Shown here: piece after piece, positions 1 through 9,371 of the stretch
Position numbering within the stretch: position 1 is the first letter of the stretch
How the letters are laid out: every line of letters starts with the position of its first letter
Assembly (NCBI GenBank): GCA_002937455.1
Contig: PTJZ01000002.1
Coordinates: forward strand, 248,001 to 312,000
Source of the DNA: Alphaproteobacteria bacterium MarineAlpha11_Bin1
GTDB lineage: Bacteria > Pseudomonadota > Alphaproteobacteria > MPNO01 > UBA830
Direction: 5' to 3'
DNA length: 64,000 bases
The notes under the pieces: generated by a model
Seen by the model: the letters and a program-made list of their open reading frames with translations, nothing else
What the model was told of the DNA's origin: nothing
Databases searched by the model: none
Translations under genes and position numbers: made by a program

Positions 1-1291
1 TTACCGTTATACCGCCACCCGGCCATACATAAACCGGCGCACCTCCGCAGGTAACCCTGGTACGTAATTCACGCACCGAACGTGTCAGCAGAACTGGGTT
101 TACGGTTACGCCGGCCCTCAGAGATCCGCCTGCTCCTCCCATGAATAAGACCGTAGATAGCGCAGGCTCGCAGTTTTCCGCGATGCGATTGACTGAAACT
201 TCAAGGTCGGTCGGCATGTCGGCCGCGACGGGGTTCAGTTCTTCGTCGAGTATGAAATAGGCCTGGTCCTCACCGGTAGTGCTGACCATCAGGAGGCGAA
301 GGCCGGGCCAAGAAACATCCGGGTCAATTTTTTCGATTATAGAAAGCGGTTCGGTTATATCGGTGCCACCCCAGCCGGCTCCCGGTTCCGCAACCTGAAA
401 GTAACGACCAGGCGTTGACCTGCGGCCGCGCACGCGAATACCCGCGGGTGGCATATCTAGGAATTTGCCCGACTGATGTTCGGATAGAACACCGGTAATA
501 TGGTCATCGACTACAATGACCTCATCCGCATGACCATGCCATTGCAGCGCAAACATTCCGATTGCCGCCGACCCACAGCCGACGCGCATACGCTCTTCTT
601 GGTTACTGTCGATGATGGGCGGTTTGCCTGCCTGTACCGTTAGTGTCGCTCCCCCATCAATAGTCATTTCGATGGCATCTTTGTTGCAGAGGGACAACAT
701 CGACTGACAGGTTATATTTCCCTCCTTCTTGCTACCGCCGGTTAGGTGGTGCACACCGCCCAACGCAAGCATCTGCGAACCGTACTCAGCAATAGTTACG
801 TGGCCTATTTCCTCGCCTTTTACACGGACTGGAGCCGATTCTGGGCCGATATAACGGTCCGTATCGATCTTCACTTTTACACCGCAGTAGCTAAAAACCC
901 CCTCAGATACCACCGTGACCATATCGACCTCATGATGTTCCGACGACACAATAAACGGGGCCGGCTTATAATCTGGATAGGTGGTAGTTGCACCAATTCC
1001 GGTGATGAAGGATGGAGACTGAAAATTCAACGACCCATCCCATTCTTCCTGTTCAGGTAAAAACGGCACAAGGCCACCGTTTTCATCCGCAATCTGTTGT
1101 GTAACAATCACCGGATCCGTCCGCGTTAGCTTACCATCAACGTTACCATATCGGCTGCAAGCCCCAGTTTTTTCTGGGCGAATTCTGCAAAGGACTGGAC
1201 ACGCGTCGCAGGTAATAACGACGTTACTGTCCGTACCTCCTTCTACAGCCGCGGACGCGATTTCGGTATTGCCCTCGGATTGACTGCTCAT
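1..1291 (-). CDS. 6-hydroxynicotinate reductase-like iron-sulfur protein (3' end cut by window edge)
   Basis: The frame is open from an ATG at 1291 to base 1, giving 430 residues with the C-terminus missing. I checked the translation directly at both ends. The N-terminal part has a cysteine cluster (CDACPVLCRIRP, then GACSRYGN) and the left end reads TCGGAPVYVWPGGGITV; both resemble proteins annotated as 6-hydroxynicotinate reductase. The characterised enzyme, from anaerobic nicotinate fermentation, reduces 6-hydroxynicotinate to 1,4,5,6-tetrahydro-6-oxonicotinate with reduced ferredoxin. Its ATG overlaps the stop of the upstream hydroxylase gene by four bases (ATGA), so translation is probably coupled. 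The family call comes from remembered motifs, and the true substrate here could be another hydroxylated (hetero)aromatic. Confidence 0.7.
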   Translation of the reverse strand, partial: MSSQSEGNTEIASAAVEGGTDSNVVITCDACPVLCRIRPEKTGACSRYGNVDGKLTRTDPVIVTQQIADENGGLVPFLPEQEEWDGSLNFQSPSFITGIGATTTYPDYKPAPFIVSSEHHEVDMVTVVSEGVFSYCGVKVKIDTDRYIGPESAPVRVKGEEIGHVTIAEYGSQMLALGGVHHLTGGSKKEGNITCQSMLSLCNKDAIEMTIDGGATLTVQAGKPPIIDSNQEERMRVGCGSAAIGMFALQWHGHADEVIVVDDHITGVLSEHQSGKFLDMPPAGIRVRGRRSTPGRYFQVAEPGAGWGGTDITEPLSIIEKIDPDVSWPGLRLLMVSTTGEDQAYFILDEELNPVAADMPTDLEVSVNRIAENCEPALSTVLFMGGAGGSLRAGVTVNPVLLTRSVRELRTRVTCGGAPVYVWPGGGITV

Positions 1292-4038
1292 GGTATTTCT
1301 TCTTTATGAGCAAGAATTGCAGCACGGACCCGATCCGGCGTCGCAGGTGCCTGCTTCATGTGCACGCCAGTGGCATGGTAAATCGCTCCGAATATCGCGG
1401 GTGGTGTCGGTATAAGAGCCGGTTCGCCGATCCCCTTCGCCCCATAAGGGCCTGTCGGTTCTGGATCTTCAATAAGAAAAACATCGATCGGTGGTACATC
1501 GCCGAAAGTTGGCATTAAATAATCGTGCAAGTTCTCTGTTCTCCCGGGAATATATTCCTCCATGAGAGCGAGGCCGAGACCTTGCGCCACACCGCCATGT
1601 ATTTGCCCTTCGACTTGAATGGGATTGATCGCAGCGCCAACATCATGCGCTGCCCAGACATGCAAAACTTTTACGGTACCAAGCTCGGTATCAACTTCAA
1701 CTTGAGCAACTTGGGCGCCAAAACCATATGTACCATAGGGGTTGCCCTGCCCCATTTCATCCAACGGAGTTGCAGGTGGATCAAATGTGGCTTCACCTAA
1801 TAGAACATTTCCTCCATGCTTGTTCGCAGAAAGGCCGGTCAGGTCGATTTCTCGTACCGCACCACCGTCCGTAACCGTAAGCGTACCTTCGCCGAATTCG
1901 AAGGTCGCAGAATCCCCGGCATTAGCCATCCGCAATATCTGACGGCGCAGATTCTGGCCGGCTTCCATAGCCGCCCTGCCAGACACATAAGCTTGGCGTG
2001 AGGCCGAACTTTTGCCGGCGTCAGCCGTCATGTCTGTATCCCCCCACACTAATTTTATCTGGTCCATGCGGACGCCAAGAGCGTCGGCAACTACTTGCAC
2101 CATCGTCGTGTTGGTACCCTGGCCAATATCCTGCGCGCCGGAATATAAGGTAACTGTCCCACTCGACCCTATACCAACCTGCATTGTTGACGGGTTCGAA
2201 AGCGAAGTATTCCCGCACCCATACCACATGCAACCGACGCCGACGCCTCGGCGTTTCACGTCATCGGTCTCAGCATTAAATTTCTCTGCTGCGGCTCGAG
2301 CCTTCTTCCACGGGCTTCGAAGTGCCTCCAGGCACTGATCAAGTCCAGCCGAATATTCTAAAACCTGACCAGTCGCTGTTTCCTGACCTTTTCGAATGGC
2401 ATTGCGCAGCCGAAATTCTAGTGGATCCATCCCAATTTCTTCAGCCATTCGGTCCATCAGATTATCGTGGGCGATAGCGGCTTGCGGAATACCGAAACCA
2501 CGAAAAGCACCCGCCGGCGTACCGTTCGTGAATATTCCTCGGGCCTTCGCCTCGACATTGGGCACAAAATATGGACCTGTGGCATGTACAGGCACCCGGT
2601 CTTTTACCGTGAGGCCCCAAGACACATACGCGCCTGTATCGAAATCTCCATCGACCTCATAAGCGATTAAGTCACCACTCAGGTTACACCCGTAGCGGGC
2701 GGTAATTCGAGAGGGATGCCTCTTCGTGGATGCCGACATCGACTCTAGCCGGTTCCACGTGCAGCGGACTGGTTTATTCAGTATCCAAGCTGCAAGACCG
2801 ATAACCGGATGTACTCCAAGGTCTAACTTTCCCCCAAACCCGCCACCACACGCCGTCGGAATAATGCGCACCGATTCCTTGGGAAGACCAATTATGTTTG
2901 CGACTTCGTCACGATCCATGTATGGCGCTTGGGTCGATACGGTTATTTCCAATCGGTCCCCCACGCGTCGGGCCCAACCAGCCTCTGGTTCGATGTAGCC
3001 GTGCTCGACAAATCCGGTCTGATATGAGTCTTCAACCACAACATCAGCGGTCTTCATTGCTGCAGCGGCATTGCCTTTTCTTACATAGCCCTCCGCCATA
3101 ACATTACCCGGGTAGCCTTCGTGTATCAGATGAGCGTTATCGGCCAGTGCGGCATCTAAGCCATAAATATCGTCACGCCTCTCATAGACGATGGGTACGT
3201 CCTCGTTGGAAATACCATATACACTATCGTAGTCCCCAATTAACGCGACGACATTCTCCCCTTTAAAGCGGACCTCGCCATCAGCGAATGCTGGCTGGTC
3301 TTTTATATGGGGATAAACTCCATAACCATTTAGACCGGGTACGTCGGCTGCTGTCAGCACGCGGACAAGACCCGGCCATTTATTGTAGAGCGGCTGAAAA
3401 TCGCCAAGCGTAAATGTGGCGTTCGCATAGGGAGAGCGCACCGCCCGTGCCCACAGCGCATCGGCCGGAGCTTCGTCGGCACCATATTTTTCGGTCCCGT
3501 CGACCTTCTGGATACCGTCGGTTTTTAACGCGCGGGCGCCCATTGCATCGCCAACTGTAGGGTTTTTGAACGACACGCCGTTTGGACGCACCACGTGCTT
3601 CACCGCATCGACGATGTTACGGTAGCCGGTACAGCGGCAAAGAACGCCACCCATTGCGTCCATGATCTGATCTTCTGTTGGCGTTTCGTTATGCTTGAAC
3701 AGATCCTCCGCAGCCATAAGCATACCGGGGGTGCAGATACCGCATTGAGCAGCACTGTATTCGTGAAACGCCTGCTGTAAAGCGGTAAGCCGTCCATTTT
3801 TGCTCGCAAGACCCTCGACGGTCATTACATTACGGCCCTCGACCTGCGCTACTGGCACAAGGCAGGAACACACCTGCTCGCCGTCCAGAAGCACCGTACA
3901 AGCTCCACAGTCACCTGCATCACAACCGATTTTCGTACCGGTGTAACCTAGGTTTTCTCGCAACACATTCGCGAGCCGGCAGATCGGATCTGCATCAGTC
4001 ACGGCAGTTTTACCGTTGAGATTGAATGCAATGGCCAT
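1288..4038 (-). CDS. Fused 2Fe-2S / molybdopterin subunit of a xanthine-dehydrogenase-family hydroxylase
   Basis: The 916-residue protein joins two chains that are often separate. Residues 1-155 are the small iron-sulfur subunit, with a plant-type cluster (C39, C44, C47, C59) and a second cluster (C99, C102, C134, C136). From about 170 onward is the molybdopterin-binding large subunit. It shows the loop GAFRGFGIPQ, the cofactor motif GGGFGGKLDLG, and a C-terminal GAKGIGEPALIP whose Glu is the usual catalytic base. Such enzymes hydroxylate heteroaromatic rings or aldehydes with water as oxygen source. It sits between the FAD subunit, two bases upstream, and the 6-hydroxynicotinate-reductase-like gene. 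This fits a nicotinate-type substrate, but the substrate is inference. Confidence 0.88.
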   Translation of the reverse strand: MAIAFNLNGKTAVTDADPICRLANVLRENLGYTGTKIGCDAGDCGACTVLLDGEQVCSCLVPVAQVEGRNVMTVEGLASKNGRLTALQQAFHEYSAAQCGICTPGMLMAAEDLFKHNETPTEDQIMDAMGGVLCRCTGYRNIVDAVKHVVRPNGVSFKNPTVGDAMGARALKTDGIQKVDGTEKYGADEAPADALWARAVRSPYANATFTLGDFQPLYNKWPGLVRVLTAADVPGLNGYGVYPHIKDQPAFADGEVRFKGENVVALIGDYDSVYGISNEDVPIVYERRDDIYGLDAALADNAHLIHEGYPGNVMAEGYVRKGNAAAAMKTADVVVEDSYQTGFVEHGYIEPEAGWARRVGDRLEITVSTQAPYMDRDEVANIIGLPKESVRIIPTACGGGFGGKLDLGVHPVIGLAAWILNKPVRCTWNRLESMSASTKRHPSRITARYGCNLSGDLIAYEVDGDFDTGAYVSWGLTVKDRVPVHATGPYFVPNVEAKARGIFTNGTPAGAFRGFGIPQAAIAHDNLMDRMAEEIGMDPLEFRLRNAIRKGQETATGQVLEYSAGLDQCLEALRSPWKKARAAAEKFNAETDDVKRRGVGVGCMWYGCGNTSLSNPSTMQVGIGSSGTVTLYSGAQDIGQGTNTTMVQVVADALGVRMDQIKLVWGDTDMTADAGKSSASRQAYVSGRAAMEAGQNLRRQILRMANAGDSATFEFGEGTLTVTDGGAVREIDLTGLSANKHGGNVLLGEATFDPPATPLDEMGQGNPYGTYGFGAQVAQVEVDTELGTVKVLHVWAAHDVGAAINPIQVEGQIHGGVAQGLGLALMEEYIPGRTENLHDYLMPTFGDVPPIDVFLIEDPEPTGPYGAKGIGEPALIPTPPAIFGAIYHATGVHMKQAPATPDRVRAAILAHKEEIP

Positions 4039-4040
4039 TT

Positions 4041-4877
4041 TTACCCCGCTAGTTCAACAAGTGCGCGGCGGACTAACGTCAGCGCGGCATCTAGCCGGTA
4101 ATCGGCGGATCCGCGGACATCACCGATTGGACTAAGCGGGGACAGATGGTCGGTGGTTATGAGATCAGCCACGCTGGCATCGGCGTGATTACCAACCAGA
4201 AGAACCTCCAGATCCCGCAGACGCTTAGCTACCTCAGAACACGACCCCACAGCAATATTGCACCGAGTGATGGCACCGTCTGCAGCTTTTTCCATTATAG
4301 CAGACACCATGACGATCGAAATAACCAGGTATTTACGGGCACCGAGTTTCAAAAAGGTGCTTTTTGCATCATTGCTAAATTTTGGAACTACCAAACCGGT
4401 AACCATTTCTATCGGATCTCGCGCGGTTCTGCGGTTACCCAGAATGAACTCAGAAATCGGCACATCCCGTTCGCCCGAGACCGAGACAAGCCGCACAATA
4501 GCCTCCAGCGCAATTAGTCCCGGCACACCATCGGCGGCAGGTGATGCATTGCAAACATTTCCCACTACAGTACCTGCATTCTGGATCTGCTGACCGCCAA
4601 CTTCTCGCGCCGCCAACTTCATCGCGCTGAACCAATCGGGGAGGTCGGCGCGGATAAGATCGGTCCAGGTTGCCGCTGCCCCAATGAAATAGTGATCGCC
4701 CTTATCCTCGATCAGACGCAGACCATCTATCGAGGTAATGTCGAGTACGTCCTCATCGGGTATCGTGCCAACCCGAGCAGGATAGAAATCCGTCCCGCCG
4801 GCGACAATAGTCCGCCGTCCCTCCGCGAGTGAACCAAGTGCGTCGGACAGCGTAGTAGGTCTGACATAAGATGACAT
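4041..4877 (-). CDS. FAD-binding (CoxM/NdhF-type) subunit of molybdenum hydroxylase
   Basis: A 278-residue protein of the medium, FAD-binding subunit family of xanthine-dehydrogenase-like enzymes. The flavin motifs VAGGTDFYPA (around residue 25) and QNAGTVVGNVCNASPAAD (around 105) are clear, and a CO-dehydrogenase flavoprotein C-terminal domain follows. It accepts electrons from the 2Fe-2S clusters of the fused subunit encoded just downstream. It is the first gene of the leftward operon. The ATG lies about 30 bases from an operator-like repeat shared with the divergent kor operon. It is the only FAD subunit of this family in the window, although there are three molybdopterin subunits. Confidence 0.88.
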   Translation of the reverse strand: MSSYVRPTTLSDALGSLAEGRRTIVAGGTDFYPARVGTIPDEDVLDITSIDGLRLIEDKGDHYFIGAAATWTDLIRADLPDWFSAMKLAAREVGGQQIQNAGTVVGNVCNASPAADGVPGLIALEAIVRLVSVSGERDVPISEFILGNRRTARDPIEMVTGLVVPKFSNDAKSTFLKLGARKYLVISIVMVSAIMEKAADGAITRCNIAVGSCSEVAKRLRDLEVLLVGNHADASVADLITTDHLSPLSPIGDVRGSADYRLDAALTLVRRALVELAG

Positions 4878-4904
4878 CTACGCCTCAAACTCCGATTACC
4901 TATT

Positions 4905-4920
4905 TTGTTTGTGTACATAC
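4905..4920. promoter_or_regulatory. Operator-like repeat, copy 1 (beside the hydroxylase operon)
   Basis: TTGTTTGTGTACATAC matches 14 of 16 bases of the copy at 5108-5123. The centre TGTACA is palindromic. It lies 28 bases upstream of the ATG at 4877, where a repressor would block the leftward promoter. Similar TGTATACA-type palindromes are bound by some FCD-type GntR regulators, but no such regulator is encoded in the window. Confidence 0.5.
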
Positions 4921-5107
4921 ATTTTTTCGCGGGCAGGGTAAAGGTGTCAAGAGACGTCAGCGGGCATTTTCTGTCCACTTAAAATTAGGGGTGAAAGACT
5001 TTTTCAACATGATATAAATGTAAGCTGATGTTATATAAGAAATTCGAGTTTGGAGTGATATACTACCCAACTACATCAGCTTGACGGGGATGAAACGCCC
5101 ACCTAAC

Positions 5108-5123
5108 TTGTTTGTATACATAT
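5108..5123. promoter_or_regulatory. Operator-like repeat, copy 2 (beside korA)
   Basis: TTGTTTGTATACATAT contains the perfect palindrome TGTATACA and lies 19 bases upstream of the korA ATG. It repeats the sequence at 4905-4920 in the same orientation, 203 bases away. The two copies flank the divergent promoter region and could let one regulator control both operons. Confidence 0.5.
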
Positions 5124-5142
5124 AATAATTTGGACAGGTTCC

Positions 5143-7008
5143 ATGACAACAAATGTCGCGTCTGCGAATGACGTAGAGCGCAAGGCGCTGGATTCGGTTG
5201 TTATCCGTTTTGCCGGAGATTCCGGCGACGGCATGCAGCTTACAGGAACACAATTCACGCAGTCGACTGCCCTCATGGGTAACGATCTCGCAACCTTTCC
5301 TGATTTTCCGGCAGAGATTCGGGCACCGGCTGGAACGACCTTTGGTGTGAGCGCATTTCAGATCAACTTCGCGTCCTATGATATTCAAACGCCTGGTGAC
5401 GACCCCGACGTACTTGTTGCCATGAACCCGGCGGCATTGAAAGTGCATTTGAAAGACGTGCCTAAAGGAGGCACGGTGATTCTCAACCAAGACGCGTTCT
5501 CGGAACGCAACATTGCACGTGCTGGATACGAAGAAAGCCCCCTCGATGATGGTACTTTAGATAACCACATTGTCATTGCAATCGAGGTCAATAAGTTAAC
5601 GAACGCCGCAGTCGCCGAGTGCGACGTTACTCCAAAGGAAGCCACGCGCTGCAAAAACTTCTGGGCTCTTGGGTTAATGTGTTGGATGTATAACCGTGAT
5701 CGGCAACCGACCATCGACTGGGTTAATCAACGATTTGGTAAATTACCTAATATCGCCGAGGCTAACATAGCCGCCCTCAATGCTGGCCATGCGTACGGAG
5801 AAACCGTAGAGCTACCATCCGGGGTCGAGGCGTATGTCGTGCCGAAAGCTAATGTCCGGCCCGGTACCTACCGGGCCGTTACCGGTACCGAAGCGGTAGC
5901 ATGGGGCCTTGTTGCAGGAGCCAATAAAGCCAATCTGGAACTTTTCCTCGGCTCGTATCCAATTACACCAGCTTCTGCTCTACTGCACACTCTGTCTGGT
6001 CTAAAACAATACGGCGTCACGACCTTCCAGGCAGAAGATGAGATCGCGGCCGTGTGTTCAGCAATCGGTGCAGCGTACGCAGGCTCGTTGGGTGTCACTT
6101 CGTCATCCGGGCCGGGCATCGCACTAAAGACCGAGGCTATAGGCCTTGCTCTGGTCACCGAACTGCCGTTAGTAGTCGTCAATGTGCAACGCGGTGGTCC
6201 TTCTACTGGTCTTCCTACAAAGACGGAACAATCCGACCTATTTCAGGCAGTGTATGGCAGAAACGCGGATACCCCATTACCGGTAGTTGCCTCCCGTACG
6301 GCGGGTGACTGCTTCGAAACAGCGATAGAGGCGGTGCGCATAGCTACTAAATATATGACACCGGTCATACTGCTGACCGATGGTTTCTTGGCCAACTCGG
6401 CTGAACCGTGGGAGATTCCAGACGCCGATAACATCGCAGATTTCCCGGTAAACTTTAGAACTGATCCGGAAGGTTTCCACCCCTACCTCCGTGACGAGAA
6501 AACTCTGGCACGAAATTGGGCTATTCCCGGTACCCCCGGGCTTATGCACCGTATTGGTGGTATCGAAAAGGATTATGACAGCGGTCATATTTCATATGAT
6601 AGTGATAACCATCACAGGATGACGAAAATACGTGCCGCAAAAATAGATGGGATCGCCGACGATATACCAGAACAGGAGATCTCCATTGGAGAAACTGGAG
6701 GTAAGCTCGCCGTTGTCGGTTGGGGCTCAACCTTCGGCGCAATTAATCAAGCGGTCGGACGCTGTGTTACCGATGGACTCAGCGTATCACACATCCATCT
6801 GCGACATATTCATCCTTTCCCAAAAAACGTAGGTGAGTTGCTGTCGGGTTTTGAACAAGTGATGGTGCCCGAAATGAATAATGGCCAACTCGTCCACGTG
6901 TTGCGCGACAAATACCTCGTGGACGCGGAGAGTATTACTCAAATAACGGGTCAACCCTTCAAGGTGTCGACTCTTGAACGCGAGATCCGCTCGCGGGTAG
7001 AAGGATAA
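5143..7008 (+). CDS. korA: 2-oxoacid:ferredoxin oxidoreductase, fused gamma-alpha subunit
   Basis: The 621-residue protein has an N-terminal gamma domain (about 15-195, starting FAGDSGDGMQLTG) fused to the alpha domain (about 220-620, with YPITPAS and FQAEDEIAAV). This is the typical two-gene Kor arrangement. With KorB it oxidises a 2-oxoacid, classically 2-oxoglutarate to succinyl-CoA, and reduces ferredoxin. korB starts four bases after the stop, so the two are one operon. The gene is divergent from a molybdenum hydroxylase and a probable ferredoxin-dependent ring reductase, which suggests it supplies low-potential electrons to them. The substrate 2-oxoacid cannot be read from the sequence. 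Confidence 0.9.
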   Translation: MTTNVASANDVERKALDSVVIRFAGDSGDGMQLTGTQFTQSTALMGNDLATFPDFPAEIRAPAGTTFGVSAFQINFASYDIQTPGDDPDVLVAMNPAALKVHLKDVPKGGTVILNQDAFSERNIARAGYEESPLDDGTLDNHIVIAIEVNKLTNAAVAECDVTPKEATRCKNFWALGLMCWMYNRDRQPTIDWVNQRFGKLPNIAEANIAALNAGHAYGETVELPSGVEAYVVPKANVRPGTYRAVTGTEAVAWGLVAGANKANLELFLGSYPITPASALLHTLSGLKQYGVTTFQAEDEIAAVCSAIGAAYAGSLGVTSSSGPGIALKTEAIGLALVTELPLVVVNVQRGGPSTGLPTKTEQSDLFQAVYGRNADTPLPVVASRTAGDCFETAIEAVRIATKYMTPVILLTDGFLANSAEPWEIPDADNIADFPVNFRTDPEGFHPYLRDEKTLARNWAIPGTPGLMHRIGGIEKDYDSGHISYDSDNHHRMTKIRAAKIDGIADDIPEQEISIGETGGKLAVVGWGSTFGAINQAVGRCVTDGLSVSHIHLRHIHPFPKNVGELLSGFEQVMVPEMNNGQLVHVLRDKYLVDAESITQITGQPFKVSTLEREIRSRVEG

Positions 7009-7011
7009 GCC

Positions 7012-8046
7012 ATGAATGTCGAAACTCCTGTAGAACCACTAAAGCCAAACGACTACGCATCAGATCAAGAAGTTCGCTGGTGTCCTGGCTGTGGCGATTA
7101 TGCAATTGTAAAGGGGGTTCATCGCACGCTCGCCGAATTACAGATACCGTTAGAAAAGCTAGTATTTTTCTCGGGTATCGGCTGCGCTGCGCGTTTTCCC
7201 TATTATATGGCATCATATGGCTTTCATACCATCCATGGACGTGCACCAGCTCTTGCAACGGGTGCCAAGCTAGCTAATCCCGACCTCGACATCTGGGTTG
7301 TGATGGGGGATGGCGACGCATTGTCGATAGGCGGTAATCATACCATGCACGCCATCCGACGTAATGTTGATATAAATATGCTACTTTTCAATAATGAGAT
7401 ATATGGTCTAACGAAGGGTCAGTATTCACCCACTAGTCAGCTAGGCACCCGTTCCCCCTCGACCCCACAGGGCTCGGTCGATGCACCGCTATCACCCCTT
7501 AACCTAGCTTTGGGAGCTGGTGCGCGATTTGTTGCCCGGACATTCGATACCAACCAAAAACAGATGCCTGGCGTGCTGAAGGCGGCACATGCCCACAAAG
7601 GCGCTTCTTTAGTGGAAATAATTCAGAATTGTATCGTCTATAACGATGGTGCTTTCGATGGATGGACAGGGAAGAAAGTTGTTGGTGAAAATTCAATTAC
7701 GGTCGAAAATAATAAACCATTAATATTCGGGGCCGATAGTAACAAAGGTATCGCCAGTGCCGAGAACGGTTTCGGTATCCGCGTCGTTACTATTGGAGAG
7801 GACGGCATCACCGAAGATGATATTCTAGTTCACGACGAGACCAACAAAATTCTTGCGGTGATGTTGGCTGATATGAAGCAGCCGGAATTTCCGGTCGCTC
7901 TGGGTGTGCTCTATAATAACCCAGGCGAGGCATACGACGACGCTGTTCACGAACAACTCGCTGGCGTAAAGGAGACCACACCCGCCGGTACTATCAACGA
8001 AATGCTCCGGAAAGGTCGCACGTGGACAGTTTCCGAGAAGGTTTAG
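7012..8046 (+). CDS. korB: 2-oxoacid:ferredoxin oxidoreductase, beta subunit
   Basis: A 344-residue thiamine-diphosphate and [4Fe-4S] subunit. Cluster ligands are visible as CPGCGDYA, GIGCAARF and the Cys of QNCIVYNDG. The ThDP/Mg motif is GDGDALSIGGNH followed by LLFNNEIYGLTKGQ. Length and motif order are normal for KorB. It follows korA with a purine-rich site (GAAGGA) just before the ATG. No separate ferredoxin gene lies beside it, so the electron carrier must be encoded elsewhere. Confidence 0.92.
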   Translation: MNVETPVEPLKPNDYASDQEVRWCPGCGDYAIVKGVHRTLAELQIPLEKLVFFSGIGCAARFPYYMASYGFHTIHGRAPALATGAKLANPDLDIWVVMGDGDALSIGGNHTMHAIRRNVDINMLLFNNEIYGLTKGQYSPTSQLGTRSPSTPQGSVDAPLSPLNLALGAGARFVARTFDTNQKQMPGVLKAAHAHKGASLVEIIQNCIVYNDGAFDGWTGKKVVGENSITVENNKPLIFGADSNKGIASAENGFGIRVVTIGEDGITEDDILVHDETNKILAVMLADMKQPEFPVALGVLYNNPGEAYDDAVHEQLAGVKETTPAGTINEMLRKGRTWTVSEKV

Positions 8047-8555
8047 TATTCGGGTATGGAAAGCCAGCACTCGATACGCATCGATAGCGATTATATCATT
8101 TGTCTGTTGAGGTCGGAGTATAGTTGTCCGGCGTTTTGACGGGGTGGATAGGTAGCCACTGCCGGACTTCCCACCCAGCGGGTATTTCTACGATATCAAG
8201 AGAGCCCACTGCCATTCCACGCTGCGCAATACTCTGATTAAGACCAATGGCGGTGAGCGGCGTAAATCCGTCTGGTAACGGGGCACGTCCTGAGTCTTCC
8301 GGTCGATAAGGCGTGGGCTATCTCCCATCGAAATTGTCAGATCCGGTTTTGATGTTGTCACCGGTCCCTGTAATAAGGTGCGGTGCTAGGTGATCATGTT
8401 GGTTCGGATTTTCTGATCGACCGAAATCCGCCCAGCCCTCGCTTTATAGGCATTTCTATCCGTTACCCAAAGCCCACAAAGCCGGTATAACGCTAAGAAC
8501 GGTACGCGAGCATCCTAATCATAGTGACAACGCTGAGCAGTAAAAAATATAGGCA
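8047..8555. other. Gene-free stretch with a possible decayed reading frame
   Basis: No intact gene is recognised. On the minus strand, one frame from about 8440 down to about 8105 reads protein-like text (for example HLITGTGDNIKTGSDNFDG and PDGFTPLTAIGLNQSIAQRG) with a single in-frame TAG near 8312. I cannot assign a family. It may be the remnant of a dead gene between kor and the nfu-ispG block, or chance. Confidence 0.3.
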
Positions 8556-9371
8556 TCAGCCAAAGAAGGGATTTACCCCCTCGGAGTGGTCCGTCACGTC
8601 TACGACCCCCTGTATACTTGGTACTTCGGCTATAATCGCATTCTGAACACCCTGCTGCAGCGTTACAGCCGAGGAAGAACAGCCTTGGCAGCCACCCTCC
8701 ATCTTCACGTAGGCAACATGATCAGTCACATCAATCAGCGTTATCCGCCCACCATGGGCGGCAACCGATGGATTAATTCTTTGATCAAGAAACTCCATGA
8801 CAGCTTCCGCCTCGGGTCCAGTCGGCGGCTCGTCACCTCCATTAAAGACCCAGTCGGGAATATCCGATGCGGGCGGTTCGCCCACCCACGTCACGCTCTC
8901 TACGTCAGACAAATGATGAGTGATAATATTTGTCATCATCTCTCGCTTCTGCGCTCCCCCGCCGCCAATTAGTTCCAAAGTTAGCGTACCGTTCGCGAAT
9001 TTCTTAAATAGCACCTCACCGCCGTAGGCTTCGATCGCTGGGCGAATGCGGTCATCGAGTAAGTCTAGAATACTCAATACGACCTTTTCTGAGATTACGG
9101 GTTCCCCCGACCCGTAGTGTTCCATTATCGCTCCCAGGACAGCAGGTTTTAAGATGTACCATTCGCTACTATCTCCGCGACGCAAGGTTACGTCATCAAG
9201 TGATAGAGATACCCCCTCTACCCCCTCAATCCGAAGCAGCCGCCGCGCCAGAGGAGAAAGAAGTGACGCTTCCATCTCGCTGACAGGCTCGTGGCCGACT
9301 GGCAGAACCGGTTCGCCCGGTATGAACCGCATTAGTGCAGGGTCGTCTGTGGGATGAGTCTGGATAAACAT
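8556..9371 (-). CDS. Nfu-type iron-sulfur carrier with a duplicated, degenerate NifU domain
   Basis: A 271-residue protein. The N-terminal Nfu_N domain (about 1-90) begins MFIQTHPTDDPALMRFIPG, the usual start of this family, so I chose the ATG at 9371 over the longer frame to 9416. Two NifU-like domains follow. The first (about 105-175, LDDRIRPAIEAYGGEVLF) has no CxxC. The second (about 195-265) keeps the cluster-binding CQGC. The protein delivers [4Fe-4S] clusters to apoproteins. Most relatives have only one NifU domain after Nfu_N, so the extra cysteine-less copy is unusual. Abundant Fe-S enzymes are encoded around it, but it is probably a housekeeping gene. Confidence 0.85.
   Translation of the reverse strand: MFIQTHPTDDPALMRFIPGEPVLPVGHEPVSEMEASLLSPLARRLLRIEGVEGVSLSLDDVTLRRGDSSEWYILKPAVLGAIMEHYGSGEPVISEKVVLSILDLLDDRIRPAIEAYGGEVLFKKFANGTLTLELIGGGGAQKREMMTNIITHHLSDVESVTWVGEPPASDIPDWVFNGGDEPPTGPEAEAVMEFLDQRINPSVAAHGGRITLIDVTDHVAYVKMEGGCQGCSSSAVTLQQGVQNAIIAEVPSIQGVVDVTDHSEGVNPFFG

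Noticed and set aside
746..1060. Plus-strand open frame of 104 codons at the left edge
   Set aside because: It lies opposite the 6-hydroxynicotinate-reductase-like gene, which is open over 430 codons with recognisable motifs. It is a shadow frame.
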